A DNA stretch of 57,736 nt from Acidobacteriaceae bacterium (GCA_903970405.1 CAJCIT010000287.1:1-57736), one strand, 5' to 3'; shown: positions 25,678-34,690, numbered from the stretch's first letter. The notes: generated by a model from the sequence alone, not told the origin. Program-made: numbers and translations.

Positions 25678-28440
25678 TCATTCGTGTCTTAACGCGTGCA
25701 TCGGATCTACCCGTGACGCCCGGTAGGCGGGCGCGAATCCCGCCACCAGCGCCATCGCTAACAGCACTGCTCCCGCGGCGGCTAACGTGACCGGATCGTT
25801 CGCTTTCAGCCCAAACAGCATTGACGCAATCAGCCGCGTTACCCCAACCGACGCGCCAATTCCCAGCGCCACTCCGAGACCCGCCAGCACCGATGCCTCT
25901 TTGAGAATCATGGCCAATACTTCGCGCGACCGCGCGCCCAGCGCCATGCGAATCCCGATCTCGCTGGTTCTTCGCGCCACCGTATAGGCCATGATGCCGT
26001 AAATGCCGATACACGCAAGCAACAGCGCCAAGAGCCCAAAGCCCGCCGTCAGCGCTGCAAAAACGCGCTCATTCGACATCGTCGCGTCAATCTGCTGCAT
26101 TTGCGTGCGAACCTCCACTAGCGGCAGTCCGCTGTCGATGGACCGAACCGCCTCGCGAATGGCCGGGACAATGCTGGCCGTGCTGGCGGCGGTTCTCAAT
26201 TCAAAGGTCATTCCGCCCATCGGAATCACCTTCTCATCCGCCTGCACGTAAGGAAAGTAGTAAGTAGCAGGGGGCTCGTCCCTCAGCGTGTTGTATCGCG
26301 CATCGGCGCTGATTCCGATGATCTCCACCGGTTCACTTTCCTCCTCGCAGCTTGGCTCAAAGGTCTTGCCGATCGGGTTCTGGTTCGGAAAGAACTTATG
26401 CGCCAGAGTCTTGTTCACTATCGCCACCTTCCTCGATGTGCGGGTATCCGCGGCGGAAAAAGTCCGCCCGGCCAGAAGTGGAATCCCCATCGCTTGAAGG
26501 AAGTCGCGGCCCACCACGTTCACCATCGCCATATCCTTGCTGCGATCGTTGGTGAGCGGGCGTCCCCCGGGTCGAAAGCAGGTGTTGTCCAGTTCATTAG
26601 CTAGCAACGTATCGCTGGAAAGCGTCGCCCACTGAATGCCGGGCAAGGCGGCCAACCGCTCTTCCATCCGTCGAAACAGTTGCGTCATCTGGGCCGTGTT
26701 ATAGCGCGCCTTCGGCGGATCAACCTCAAACAGCAACAGATGTTCCGGATTGAAGCCCACCGAAACATGCCGTAAGTTGGCCAGCGTCCGAAGGAACAGC
26801 CCAGCGCCGATCAGCAACAGCGCCGATAGGGAGACCTGAAAAACCACCAGTGACTTGCCGGCCAGCGCCCGTGAGCGGCCACTGGTCATCCGAGACGATT
26901 CCTTGAGGCCCACATTCACGTCGGCGCGCGTCGATCGCCACGCCGGCGCCACACCGAACAGCAGTCCTGTCAGCAGCGACACCCCTAATCCGAACGCGAA
27001 AACGCGCCAATTGAAATCGGGAACAAGCGTGGCGGTGCTCCAGGCTTGCTCAAACAGGCCGGGGATAAAGCCGCGCCCAAAGTATCCAACCGCGAGGCCG
27101 GCAGACCCTCCCAGCAGGGCCAGCAACACGCTCTCCGTCATCACCTGACGGATGATGCGCCACTTTCCCGCGCCCATGGCCAGCCGCACGCTCATCTCCC
27201 GCTGCCGCGCGGCCGCACGAGCCAGCAGCAGATTCGCCAGATTCGCGCAGGCAATCAAGAGCACCAGCCCGGCCACGCCGCTCAATAAGAGGATCGGCTT
27301 TGCAAAGTCCACGCTCTGTGTGTCCAAGCCCCGCGCGCCATCGATCAGAGTAACTGGCGCAATCTCTTCTTCTTTCCTTCCCGGTACCGTTGCCCGCACC
27401 GCGTTCCGGAAGATTACGTTCATCGCCGCCTCGGCCGCCTTCTGTGACTCGCCCGGCTTCAATCGTCCCGCGATAATCACCCAGGAAAAATTCGGGTTGG
27501 TCAGCAACGATCCGCTCGGGCGGGGAATCACTCGGGGTTGAACGCTCATGGGCAAGAAGACCTCGGGTCCCGGGAAACCCGTCTTCATGCCGCGAAACCG
27601 AGGCGCCGTCACGCCCACAATCGTCACCGGCAAATCGTTCACGCGGATGGTTTGGCCCAGGGCGCCTGCCGAACGCCCGAAGCGGCTGGCCCAATACCCG
27701 TCGCTGATCACGGTGACCGGCGCCGCCGCTGGTGTGTCATCGTCGGGCAGAATTCCGCGGCCGGCGATAAGCGGCGCGCCCAGCGTCCGAAAATAATTGC
27801 CTGACACCAATTCGCCATCCAGCGATTCGGCTTCGTGGCCGGTGTTCACCGCCAGCCGGCTCAGATCCTTGAAGGCCACCAGATCCTCTAATGCCTGGTT
27901 GTGTTGGCGCAGTTCCCGATACACCTGATACGTAAAAGGCGTGCCCGTCATCCGTCCCTGGTCATCCCTGAGGAACATGCCCCACGCCGATCCAATCTTG
28001 GTCTTCGGTGTTTGAATCCACTCCAGCAGCCTGAGCCGGTCCGCATTCGGTACCGCAGCCTGCTTGAGCAGCACTTCCTGGGTCAACGTGAAGATAGCCG
28101 TATTCGCGCCGATGCCCAGGGCCAGCGACGTCACGGCAATGGCCGTGAACCCCGGACTCTGACGCAGCGTCCGCACCGCAAATCGCAAGTCAGCTCTCAG
28201 CTCATCCCACAGACGCAAACCCAATGAATCGCGGCATTCCTCTTTATGGGCCTCCACACCGCCGAATTCGATCCGCGCCCGGCGCGCCGCTTCTTCGCTG
28301 TTCATCCCGCCGCGGACCAGATCTTCCGTGTAGCTCTCAATGTGGAAGCGGAGTTCGCTGTCCATCGCCTTTTCCATCCGGCCGCGATCTAGAATTGACC
28401 GGAGCATCGACCGCATAGACGAACGAAGCTTTGCGAGCAT
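25678..28440 (-). CDS. ADOP-family FtsX/MacB-like permease
   Basis: 920 residues from ATG 28440. This is an 'acidobacterial duplicated orphan permease': an N-terminal ~75-residue cytoplasmic segment ('MEKAMDSELRFHIESYTEDL'), then two copies of a MacB periplasmic-core plus FtsX module. The first core opens with 'SPGFTAIAVTSLALGIGANT'; the first FtsX triplet contains 'GLVLLIACANLANLLLARAA'; the second block contains 'GKSLVVFQVSLSALLLIGAG'; and the C-terminal FtsX reads 'IGIYGIMAYTVARRTSEIGI'. There is no ATPase domain and no ATPase gene nearby. It starts 2 bp after padR, the usual pairing. Likely a mechanotransmission-type permease; cargo unknown. Confidence 0.93.
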   Translation of the reverse strand: MLAKLRSSMRSMLRSILDRGRMEKAMDSELRFHIESYTEDLVRGGMNSEEAARRARIEFGGVEAHKEECRDSLGLRLWDELRADLRFAVRTLRQSPGFTAIAVTSLALGIGANTAIFTLTQEVLLKQAAVPNADRLRLLEWIQTPKTKIGSAWGMFLRDDQGRMTGTPFTYQVYRELRQHNQALEDLVAFKDLSRLAVNTGHEAESLDGELVSGNYFRTLGAPLIAGRGILPDDDTPAAAPVTVISDGYWASRFGRSAGALGQTIRVNDLPVTIVGVTAPRFRGMKTGFPGPEVFLPMSVQPRVIPRPSGSLLTNPNFSWVIIAGRLKPGESQKAAEAAMNVIFRNAVRATVPGRKEEEIAPVTLIDGARGLDTQSVDFAKPILLLSGVAGLVLLIACANLANLLLARAAARQREMSVRLAMGAGKWRIIRQVMTESVLLALLGGSAGLAVGYFGRGFIPGLFEQAWSTATLVPDFNWRVFAFGLGVSLLTGLLFGVAPAWRSTRADVNVGLKESSRMTSGRSRALAGKSLVVFQVSLSALLLIGAGLFLRTLANLRHVSVGFNPEHLLLFEVDPPKARYNTAQMTQLFRRMEERLAALPGIQWATLSSDTLLANELDNTCFRPGGRPLTNDRSKDMAMVNVVGRDFLQAMGIPLLAGRTFSAADTRTSRKVAIVNKTLAHKFFPNQNPIGKTFEPSCEEESEPVEIIGISADARYNTLRDEPPATYYFPYVQADEKVIPMGGMTFELRTAASTASIVPAIREAVRSIDSGLPLVEVRTQMQQIDATMSNERVFAALTAGFGLLALLLACIGIYGIMAYTVARRTSEIGIRMALGARSREVLAMILKEASVLAGLGVALGIGASVGVTRLIASMLFGLKANDPVTLAAAGAVLLAMALVAGFAPAYRASRVDPMHALRHE

Positions 28441-28442
28441 GG

Positions 28443-28784
28443 CTACACCTCCTCCGGCGCGGTTTTCAGGATTCCGGCAATGATCTCCGTCATCCGGTTC
28501 CATTTCGCCGCCTCGGCCTGCAGTTGTTTCGCGCCCTCGCGCGTGAGGCGATAGAACTTCGCCTTGCGCTTATTCTCCGATTCGCCCCAATCGCCGGCGA
28601 TCAGTCCCTGATGCTCCAGCCGGTAAAGAGCGGGATAGAGGGATCCCTGCTGGATCTCCAAGCGGTTACGCGAGATCTGCTGAATTCTAAGAAGCACTCC
28701 GTATCCATGGAGCGGTCCCAGCGACACAGCTTTGAGGATCAGCAGGTCGAGGGTGCCTTGCAAGAGGTCGGCGGGTTTGGGCAA
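28443..28784 (-). CDS. PadR-family transcriptional regulator
   Basis: 113 residues from TTG 28784. I choose this over ATG 28814 for three reasons: AGGAGA lies 6 nt upstream of the TTG, the family normally begins 'MPKPADLLQGTLDLLIL', and the ATG lies inside the predicted -10 box. The winged helix spans 'GPLHGYGVLLRIQQ' to 'QQGSLYPALYRLEHQGLIAG' and 'YRLTREGAKQL', with a short C-terminal dimerisation helix. It should repress its own promoter and the downstream ADOP permease gene through the two inverted repeats listed separately. Confidence 0.93.
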   Translation of the reverse strand: MPKPADLLQGTLDLLILKAVSLGPLHGYGVLLRIQQISRNRLEIQQGSLYPALYRLEHQGLIAGDWGESENKRKAKFYRLTREGAKQLQAEAAKWNRMTEIIAGILKTAPEEV

Positions 28785-28790
28785 AGATGT

Positions 28791-28811
28791 TCTCCTAGAG
28801 GATCTAGGAGA
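28791..28811. promoter_or_regulatory. PadR operator 1 (perfect inverted repeat)
   Basis: TCTCCTAGA-GGA-TCTAGGAGA: 9-bp arms, perfect. On the minus strand it covers the transcription start region, and its edge supplies the AGGAGA ribosome-binding site of padR, so a bound repressor would block both promoter escape and the site of translation start. Confidence 0.8.
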
Positions 28812-28812
28812 C

Positions 28813-28841
28813 ATGATAATCTGACTCTCCTAGACTGTCAA
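28813..28841 (-). promoter_or_regulatory. Sigma-70-type promoter of the padR-ADOP operon
   Basis: Minus strand: -35 TTGACA (28841-28836, perfect), 17-bp spacer, -10 TATCAT (28818-28813, one mismatch to consensus). Transcription would begin near 28806, giving a leader of about 20 nt before TTG 28784. Both operator repeats overlap it. Confidence 0.75.
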
Positions 28842-28847
28842 GGAGAG
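28825..28847. promoter_or_regulatory. PadR operator 2 (inverted repeat)
   Basis: CTCTCCT-(9 bp)-AGGAGAG, 7-bp perfect arms sharing the CTCCTAGA core with operator 1. The centres of the two operators are about 35 bp apart; this one covers the -35 box. Confidence 0.75.
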
Positions 28848-29336
28848 AAGCGGGGGAACAGAATGTGAGCGCAAGGCGTCGGTCCAGACGACTGAAGGTC
28901 ACTGGCGAGTGCCATTGGGAGACCTCAGGCCCAAGCGGGATCTTTGGCGCCGGCGACTTCCGACTGGCTGCGGAAATTGAAATAGGCATGCACGCCGTTT
29001 TCGTCGGTCTTGAGCTGGTTCATTAGAGTGAGGGTTTCAAATCTCCGACATGCCGACTAACTGCCAAATCCGGACAGAATCTCGACGCTCCCGCTTCTCT
29101 TCGCATGGAAGTGGATGCCGATTCGAGCCCACTAGGGTGGACTAACGCCTGCCGTTCGGCGGCCGCCCAGGCGGTTCGGTTGTAGGTCCGAACGGTATCT
29201 TTCCCCATGTGCTGGCCGGCCTAGCGCACGTAGGATCTTTGCCGCGACGGCGCGCAACGAGGTGTTTCCGAGTGGCCGACAATCCGCTCGGAGCAAGCGT
29301 TACTTCGTTGAGAGACGAATTCTCAGACTGCGGCGG
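28848..29336. other. Intergenic region, no gene supported
   Basis: About 490 bp between padR and the ECF sigma gene. A minus-strand 31-codon frame (about 28927-29022, beginning MNQLKTDENGVHAYF) is protein-like but has no recognised family; it may be a gene remnant. Nothing else seen. Confidence 0.4.
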
Positions 29337-30221
29337 CTAGAAATTAAGTGGGGATAGGTTGACACCGTCCATCGCATAACGGGCATAGAGGAAGTCGTGG
29401 ATCGAGACCACGCGATCGCCATCAAAATCCAGGGCAACAAAATAGGCAGGAGTCTTCAGTGAAATCTCGCGATTGTACACGAGCATCGCGGCCTGGCCAT
29501 CGACAACGCCCGCCGCGTAAGCCCACTGTTTGGCGGCTGCATAGGCAGCATAGTATTCCCCGACCTCGTTCTTTCCTTGCTTGCGTAGTTTCGTGACGAG
29601 GTCGAGTTTGACGTCGTCAGCCAGCATCGCGCGGACGGTGTCGAAGTCTCCGAGCTTGAACCCCTCTACATACGTGATCAGCCGGGCGCGCATTCGTTCC
29701 GGCAGTATTGGCAGTGAGGCCCCGGCGGGTTCCTTGGCAAACTCGCGCAAACGGACACGCCCCCGCTGGAGGGCGGATTTCGCGGCGGCCTCGCTGGCAC
29801 CGGTAATCGACGCAACCTCCTCCAGTGAGTGGCCAAGCACGTCCTTCAGGATGACCGCGCTCCGCTGGAGCGCCGGAAGCCGCATGAAGGTGCGTAGACT
29901 CATCGTGGCGGCCTCGTGGTCTTGATCGGGGCGATCCGGGGCGGCAATCATGTCGAGGGCGCCGTCATGCTGCATCATCGGACCGCGCGCACGGCGGCGG
30001 TGAAAATCAAGCGCGGTGTTGTGGGCGATTCGGAACAGCCAGCCTTCAGGGTTGTCGATGACGCCGACAGCTGGCAGGGCGGCAAGGGCTTTCATCACTG
30101 CGTCCTGGACAATATCCTCGCCGTCGACAGCAGAGCCGGTCATGCGGGCGCAATATCGATGGAGCTTCGGACGAAGCTCACCCACCAAACGCTCGAACCG
30201 ATCGCGCGGATCATCAGTCAT
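29337..30221 (-). CDS. ECF sigma factor with C-terminal SnoaL-like domain
   Basis: 294 residues. Sigma region 2 lies at about 12-80 ('EDIVQDAVMKALAALPA', 'NPEGWLFRIAHNTALDFHRR') and region 4 at about 108-160 ('LPALQRSAVILKDVLGHSLE' and 'ITGASEAAAKSALQRGRVRL'). From about 170 on there is an NTF2/SnoaL-like domain ('MRARLITYVEGFKLGDFDTV'), as in SigJ/ECF41-like sigma factors, where this domain replaces a separate anti-sigma factor and controls activity. It is the last gene of a three-gene operon with an SDR and a monooxygenase-like protein, which it probably regulates. Confidence 0.9.
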   Translation of the reverse strand: MTDDPRDRFERLVGELRPKLHRYCARMTGSAVDGEDIVQDAVMKALAALPAVGVIDNPEGWLFRIAHNTALDFHRRRARGPMMQHDGALDMIAAPDRPDQDHEAATMSLRTFMRLPALQRSAVILKDVLGHSLEEVASITGASEAAAKSALQRGRVRLREFAKEPAGASLPILPERMRARLITYVEGFKLGDFDTVRAMLADDVKLDLVTKLRKQGKNEVGEYYAAYAAAKQWAYAAGVVDGQAAMLVYNREISLKTPAYFVALDFDGDRVVSIHDFLYARYAMDGVNLSPLNF

Positions 30222-30224
30222 TGA

Positions 30225-31043
30225 CTATCGCGTCCCAGGAATAGCCGTGCTCCTTGGACTATACGTTACGTCGAGCGGCAGGATATCGCTTTCGCTGCGA
30301 AAGCCGTAAGCGACGCCGGACATATAACGTCGATCGCCGAGCAGGTCAGCGACTTGTTCTCCAACCTGAGCTGGGCAGAGGATCGAGCCATAACGCCGCA
30401 TGACATACTCCTCGATGCCGACACCCTCGATTTCGGCGCAGGCGGCCGCGACCTGATGGCCGAGCGTGGTCCCGGGAATCAGCTGCATTGGCACCAGCAC
30501 TTGAAAGTGGATCCCGAGGTCCCGCTCGCGCGATACCGCGTTTGCACTGTGAGCCATGAACCACAGCATCCGTTTGGCGCCTATGTAGCCTCCAGAGAGG
30601 CTCAAGCTTTCGGGCGCGATGAATGGCGCCGCAAGCACCATTGCCGCTCCGCTGGACATGACCAGAACACGGCCGCCCCGCTTCATCGGAGTGTGGAGGG
30701 CGGCCTGAATGCCGACCAGGCCTGCCTTTACATCGGTGTTCCAGATGGTCGAGAACTCGTCCCAGTTCTGCTGGTCGATCGGCTTTATCGGCAGCCGCGC
30801 GCCGGCGTTGAGGATCAGCACGTCGGGCGCCTCCTTGCGGACCACCTTGTTCATCAGGGTGGCGTCGGTTGCGTCGCCGGCAATCACCGCCGCGCCGGCC
30901 TGCTCGGCCGAAGAGAGGTTCGCTCGATCGCGGCCAATTGCGATTACTTTCGCGCCGCAGGCAGCGAGCGCCCGGACCATCGCGAGCCCCAGTCCCTGGC
31001 TGCCGCCGGTGATAACCACACGTTTTCCGTTCAGGTTCTGCAT
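30225..31043 (-). CDS. SDR-family oxidoreductase
   Basis: 272 residues from ATG 31043, chosen because AGGAGG precedes it (GGAGGACGAAC) and the Rossmann motif starts at once: 'KRVVITGGSQGLGLAMVRAL' (TGxxxGxG). Later: 'VIAGDATDATL', 'VLILNAGARLP' (NAG), Ser in 'VLVMSSGAAMVL', and 'SGGYIGAKRM' (YxxxK). Classical short-chain dehydrogenase, NAD(P)H-dependent; substrate unknown. The end is 3 bp from the ECF sigma start, and the monooxygenase-like gene lies 23 bp upstream. Confidence 0.9.
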   Translation of the reverse strand: MQNLNGKRVVITGGSQGLGLAMVRALAACGAKVIAIGRDRANLSSAEQAGAAVIAGDATDATLMNKVVRKEAPDVLILNAGARLPIKPIDQQNWDEFSTIWNTDVKAGLVGIQAALHTPMKRGGRVLVMSSGAAMVLAAPFIAPESLSLSGGYIGAKRMLWFMAHSANAVSRERDLGIHFQVLVPMQLIPGTTLGHQVAAACAEIEGVGIEEYVMRRYGSILCPAQVGEQVADLLGDRRYMSGVAYGFRSESDILPLDVTYSPRSTAIPGTR

Positions 31044-31066
31044 GTTCGTCCTCCTTTCTCCGGCCA

Positions 31067-31390
31067 TCAGGCGTGGTGGTTGTAGACGACTTCGCCGGCG
31101 AGGCTGTCGAACGCGGCTAGCGCGGCGATCCTTGGGAAGTAAGCGGCCATATCGGGGTTGGTCTGCATCGCCTCTACCGATGCAAGGTCGCGCCACTGCG
31201 AGTAGATGACTACATGACGCTGATCCGCTGCGGCGATGAAGCTGGTCGAAAGCCAGCCATCGAGCCTGCTGACGACAGTTTCAGTATTGTCACGGAGGAG
31301 CTTGATGAGCTTTTGCTGGCTCTCAGGCTCGACGGTCAGGATGTTGATAAGGGTGGTGACCGTTTTCGTCACCTCTATGGTCGTGTTCAT
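31067..31390 (-). CDS. Antibiotic-biosynthesis-monooxygenase (ABM) domain protein
   Basis: 107 residues, the first gene of the ABM-SDR-sigma operon. A ferredoxin-like dimeric alpha/beta-barrel: 'TTLINILTVEPESQQKLIKL', 'DGWLSTSFIAAADQRHVVIY' and 'QWRDLASVEAMQTNPDM', the pattern of ABM/YgiN-type quinol or polyketide monooxygenases that use no cofactor. Likely a small-molecule oxidation or detoxification step together with the SDR. Confidence 0.85.
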   Translation of the reverse strand: MNTTIEVTKTVTTLINILTVEPESQQKLIKLLRDNTETVVSRLDGWLSTSFIAAADQRHVVIYSQWRDLASVEAMQTNPDMAAYFPRIAALAAFDSLAGEVVYNHHA

Positions 31391-31552
31391 GATTGTTTTC
31401 CTCTAAGAGCGTTGTGCTCTGTCCTTACCCCATGAAGACGATTCTGTTAGTCAGAACGGATCGGTAGGGAAAAAAGGTGCCGATTCTTTAGAGTCGGCAA
31501 GCACGACGATTCCCGGACCTTTGGTCCCAGCACGGTCAGGGGGAAATCCAGC

Positions 31553-31642
31553 ATGACAATGTTAGTTACCGGTGGAACGGAACTCGTGGGCTCGCGGCTC
31601 AGAAGGGTCTTGCGGAGGGAGGCGGTAGCCGCAGCGCGTTGA
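31553..31642 (+). pseudogene. N-terminal remnant of an NAD-dependent epimerase/dehydratase
   Basis: A 29-codon frame reading Met-Thr-Met then 'LVTGGTELVGSRLRRVLRRE' before a stop. The TGGTxxxGSRL motif is the Rossmann start of extended SDR (NAD-dependent epimerase) proteins. Nothing homologous follows, so only the first ~25 residues survive. It sits between the ABM operon and the Bax-inhibitor gene, in a 314-bp stretch with nothing else seen. Confidence 0.55.
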
Positions 31643-31704
31643 GAAGCCCGTCGATGCCGTGGGCTGCCGTGCGCTCGGAGGGCCGGCCAAGGAACGGATT
31701 CGTG

Positions 31705-32418
31705 CTAGTCTCGGCGCCCGCCGCCGAAGACGCGCAGAAGAATGTTCAACGCGGCTACAAAAACGTTGAACACGCCGGCGAACAGCATCAGCGCGCCAGG
31801 GATGGGGCTATCGGCGTCAGGCGACCCCAGCACATTGCTGGTGGAGTAGACCAGGGTGAAAACACCCATCATTCCGATGCCAAACGAAATCAGGATGCCC
31901 AGAAAGCCGATTTGGAGGAAACTGTTGAGGATCACCGCGCCGATAATCGAAAAGAAGAGGCCGGTCATCAAACCGCGCGGCGCCGAGAATTGGCGGCTGG
32001 TGGTCATGACGTAGAAAGTGATGCCGATGAAGACGAAGGCGGTGATGCCCAGAGCCGCCAGGATCATGTTCGGGGCCAGGGTCCGCGCCACCCACAGCAG
32101 GGGCGAGAGGGCGATGCCCGAGACGAAGCCGTCGAAGAGCAGAGCGGGTACCCCAAGTTGGGGATTGTAGCGGACGGACATGGCGATCCGCGGAACCAGG
32201 TTCAGCAGCAGCATGGCGGCAATCCAGCCAAGCCATCCGGAGAAAAACCGGGCCAGCGTCGCCGAGGTGGCCCCAATAAAGCCGCCGGCGAGCGCGGCAC
32301 AGACGGAGAGTCCAAACAGGAAATACGTCTGCTTGATGACGGCGGCGCCGCGCACGCTTAAGGGCGTGGAACCGCTGAGCTTGTCCCAGACCGAAGCCGG
32401 CGCATTGGTGTTGTACAT
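31705..32418 (-). CDS. Bax-inhibitor-1/YccA family membrane protein
   Basis: 237 residues from ATG 32418. Seven hydrophobic helices, with the family layout: 'VIKQTYFLFGLSVCAALAGG' (helix 1), 'GITAFVFIGITFYVMTTSRQ', 'FSAPRGLMTGLFFSIIGAVI' and the C-terminal 'LMLFAGVFNVFVAALNILLR' followed by Arg/Gly. Relatives form calcium-leak channels or modulate FtsH; the bacterial role is unclear. Inner membrane. Divergent from the DUF1080 gene. Confidence 0.85.
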   Translation of the reverse strand: MYNTNAPASVWDKLSGSTPLSVRGAAVIKQTYFLFGLSVCAALAGGFIGATSATLARFFSGWLGWIAAMLLLNLVPRIAMSVRYNPQLGVPALLFDGFVSGIALSPLLWVARTLAPNMILAALGITAFVFIGITFYVMTTSRQFSAPRGLMTGLFFSIIGAVILNSFLQIGFLGILISFGIGMMGVFTLVYSTSNVLGSPDADSPIPGALMLFAGVFNVFVAALNILLRVFGGGRRD

Positions 32419-32495
32419 TGTGTGAGTACCTACAACCATTTTAATGGTTCTGGCGCGGAACGTGGCGCTGAGACCGGGTGCGTTAGCATAGCGGC

Positions 32496-33152
32496 GTGAA
32501 GAATATCAGCGTACTTTCAGTCATTTTGTTTGCCGGCGTATTTCTGGCTGGCGCCGGACTCGGCCTGGGCCAATCGTGGCCTCTGGCGGATGGTTGGGTG
32601 TCTCTGTTTAACGGGAAGGACCTGACCGGCTGGAAGCCCAGCGAGAACGAGTCTACGTTCTCAGTGAAGGACGGCGTCATCGTCGCGCACGGTCCGCGCA
32701 GCCATTGCTTCTATGTGGGCGATTACCACAACCATACTTTTAAGAACTACGAACTGAAAGTGGATGTGATGACTGAGGCGAACTCCAATGGGGGCGTGTA
32801 CATCGACACGGAATTTCAGGCGGGCTGGCCGGGGAAAGGCTTTGAAGTGCAAGTCAACAACACTTACAATACCGACCCCCGGCGCACCGGGAGCCTCTAC
32901 GAAGTAAGCGACGTCCACGAACAGTTGATCCCTGACCATCAGTGGTTCACCGAGGATATTTTGGTGAAGGATTCCACCATTGTGGTGAAGTTGGACGATA
33001 AAGAAGTGGTGCGCTGGACGCAGCCCGCCGATTGGGCCGGCACGAAGGACTTCAAGGATCGCCGCATCCAGGCAGGCACCATCGCGTTGCAGGCGCACGA
33101 CCCGGGCAGCACAGTCTACTACAAGAACATTCGCATCAAGGTTCTGGACTAG
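32496..33152 (+). CDS. Secreted DUF1080 (3-keto-disaccharide hydrolase-like) protein
   Basis: 218 residues, GTG start, signal peptide ('VLSVILFAGVFLAGAGLGLG'). DUF1080 hallmarks: 'WVSLFNGKDLTGWKPSENES', 'FSVKDGVIVAHG', 'NYELKVDVMTEANSNGGVYI', 'GFEVQVNN' and the C-terminal 'GTIALQAHDPGSTVYYKNIR'. The concanavalin-like beta-sandwich family includes 3-keto-glycoside hydrolases, so a periplasmic or extracellular carbohydrate role is likely. The stop codon shares one base with the GTG of the next gene. Confidence 0.88.
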   Translation: MKNISVLSVILFAGVFLAGAGLGLGQSWPLADGWVSLFNGKDLTGWKPSENESTFSVKDGVIVAHGPRSHCFYVGDYHNHTFKNYELKVDVMTEANSNGGVYIDTEFQAGWPGKGFEVQVNNTYNTDPRRTGSLYEVSDVHEQLIPDHQWFTEDILVKDSTIVVKLDDKEVVRWTQPADWAGTKDFKDRRIQAGTIALQAHDPGSTVYYKNIRIKVLD

Positions 33153-34690
33153 TGACAGAGAGCCTGGGTGAGTCCTCGGTGAAGGGGCGCCGTCAGGGCC
33201 TCAATCGCCGAACGGCCTACCTGATTCTGATCTTGGTGTTTGCGCTGTCGCGCGCCGCCTATTATCTGGCTGGCGTGCGGTTCGATATCGATCCCCTATA
33301 CCGCTTCTATCAATTTGTCGACCCGGAGCTTCTGCGCCGCAGGCTATTCGAAACCGCATGGTACATGCACACTCAGCCGCCGGGTTTCAATTTCCTGGCC
33401 GGCCTGATTGTGAAGCTTTCCTCTGACCGGGCGACGCTGACGTGGCTGTTTGGCGGGATCTACCTGGCGATGGGCCTGGGAATCGCCCTGCTGGTCTACC
33501 GGTTACAACGGGAACTAGGCGTATGGCAGTCGATAGCGCTACCTCTTTCAGCATTGTTTGCGGTGGCCCCCGGGACCGTGTTGCATGAGAACCTGTTCCT
33601 TTATGAGTATCCGCAGTTGCTGGCGCTGCTAGGGGCGGCGGTGGCGGCCATCCGGTTTTTCCGCACGGGGAAGAAGGCGTGGGCCGTGCTCTTTTTTGCC
33701 GTCGTGGCGGGGCTGCCGGTGTTTCGCGCGACATACCACTTGTTGTGGGCGGTCATCGCCGGCGCGGTGTTCGCGTATCTGGCGTGGCGGTGGGAACGGC
33801 GATCATCGAGCCCACCGGGAGCATTTCGATTCGCGGTCGCATTGGCGGTGGTTGCGTGCGTTCCGTGCCTGATCCTCTACGCCAAGAACCAGGCGCTCTA
33901 CGGCCAATTCGCCGGCAGCACGTGGTTGGGTGAACAGGCCAGCACTTTGACGGTGTGGCAACTGACTCCCGAAAAGCGCGAAGAGTTCATCGCGAAGGGC
34001 CTCATCTCGACGATCGGGCGGATTCCGGCGGCGTCACCGCTCGCGGACTACAAAGATTTTCTCCACCCCGTGGCGGCAACGGGCATTCCGATTCTCGACC
34101 AAAGGACCGATTCCACCGGCCGCGACAATCTCAATAATTTGCTGTATCTGCAAACCGGAGAGTATTACATCAAGGACGCGAAAACGCTGCTGCGCATTTA
34201 CCCACAGTGTTACGTCAAGTCATTGGCTATTGCTTGGTTTACTTACTTTCTTCCCGCCGGCGACTTCCCGTTCTTTACCTTAAACCGGCCGAAGATTGCG
34301 GCGTGGGACCGGGCTTTCAACGTCGCGGTCTATGGACAGTGGAAGGATGCCAGTGACCGCAAGGGTCTGCGGCGCGAAGGGATGGGCCCGGCAATGATCT
34401 TGCATGAGGGCACCTATCTGATGGTGCTGCTACCCACGCTGTTTCTCTTCGGCTGCTGGGAAATCTGGAGGCTGTTTCGCGAACGAAGCAGCGATGTCTG
34501 GTTGCTGGCGGGGTTGTCATTCATGATTTTCACCATTGCCACGGTGTCGTTTATCTCGACGGCGCTTTCAAGCTTCGAATGCAACCGGTACCGCTTTCCG
34601 CTGGACGGGTTTTTCGTGGCGCTGGCGGGGTTGCTGGCGACCAGGTTTATGGAGTCGCGGCAAAATCGGGCGCGGTCCGCGCCGGAGTAG
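33152..34690 (+). CDS. GT-C-like polytopic membrane protein
   Basis: 512 residues from GTG 33152, which overlaps the DUF1080 stop (TAGTG) by one base. About eleven to twelve hydrophobic helices. After the first helix comes 'RFDIDPLYRFYQFVDPELLR' and 'AWYMHTQPPGFNFLAG', a short loop with Asp and the QPPG motif typical of GT-C glycosyltransferases (PMT/ArnT-like, which use a lipid-linked sugar donor). Further loops carry 'FRATYHLLW' and 'CNRYRFPLDGFFVALAG'. The specific reaction is unknown. Coupling to a secreted carbohydrate-active protein suggests work on envelope glycans (inference). Confidence 0.7.
   Translation: MTESLGESSVKGRRQGLNRRTAYLILILVFALSRAAYYLAGVRFDIDPLYRFYQFVDPELLRRRLFETAWYMHTQPPGFNFLAGLIVKLSSDRATLTWLFGGIYLAMGLGIALLVYRLQRELGVWQSIALPLSALFAVAPGTVLHENLFLYEYPQLLALLGAAVAAIRFFRTGKKAWAVLFFAVVAGLPVFRATYHLLWAVIAGAVFAYLAWRWERRSSSPPGAFRFAVALAVVACVPCLILYAKNQALYGQFAGSTWLGEQASTLTVWQLTPEKREEFIAKGLISTIGRIPAASPLADYKDFLHPVAATGIPILDQRTDSTGRDNLNNLLYLQTGEYYIKDAKTLLRIYPQCYVKSLAIAWFTYFLPAGDFPFFTLNRPKIAAWDRAFNVAVYGQWKDASDRKGLRREGMGPAMILHEGTYLMVLLPTLFLFGCWEIWRLFRERSSDVWLLAGLSFMIFTIATVSFISTALSSFECNRYRFPLDGFFVALAGLLATRFMESRQNRARSAPE

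Noticed and set aside
31705..32361. Plus-strand frame opposite the Bax-inhibitor-like gene
   Set aside because: Gln/Glu/Arg-rich mirror of a membrane protein; no motif.
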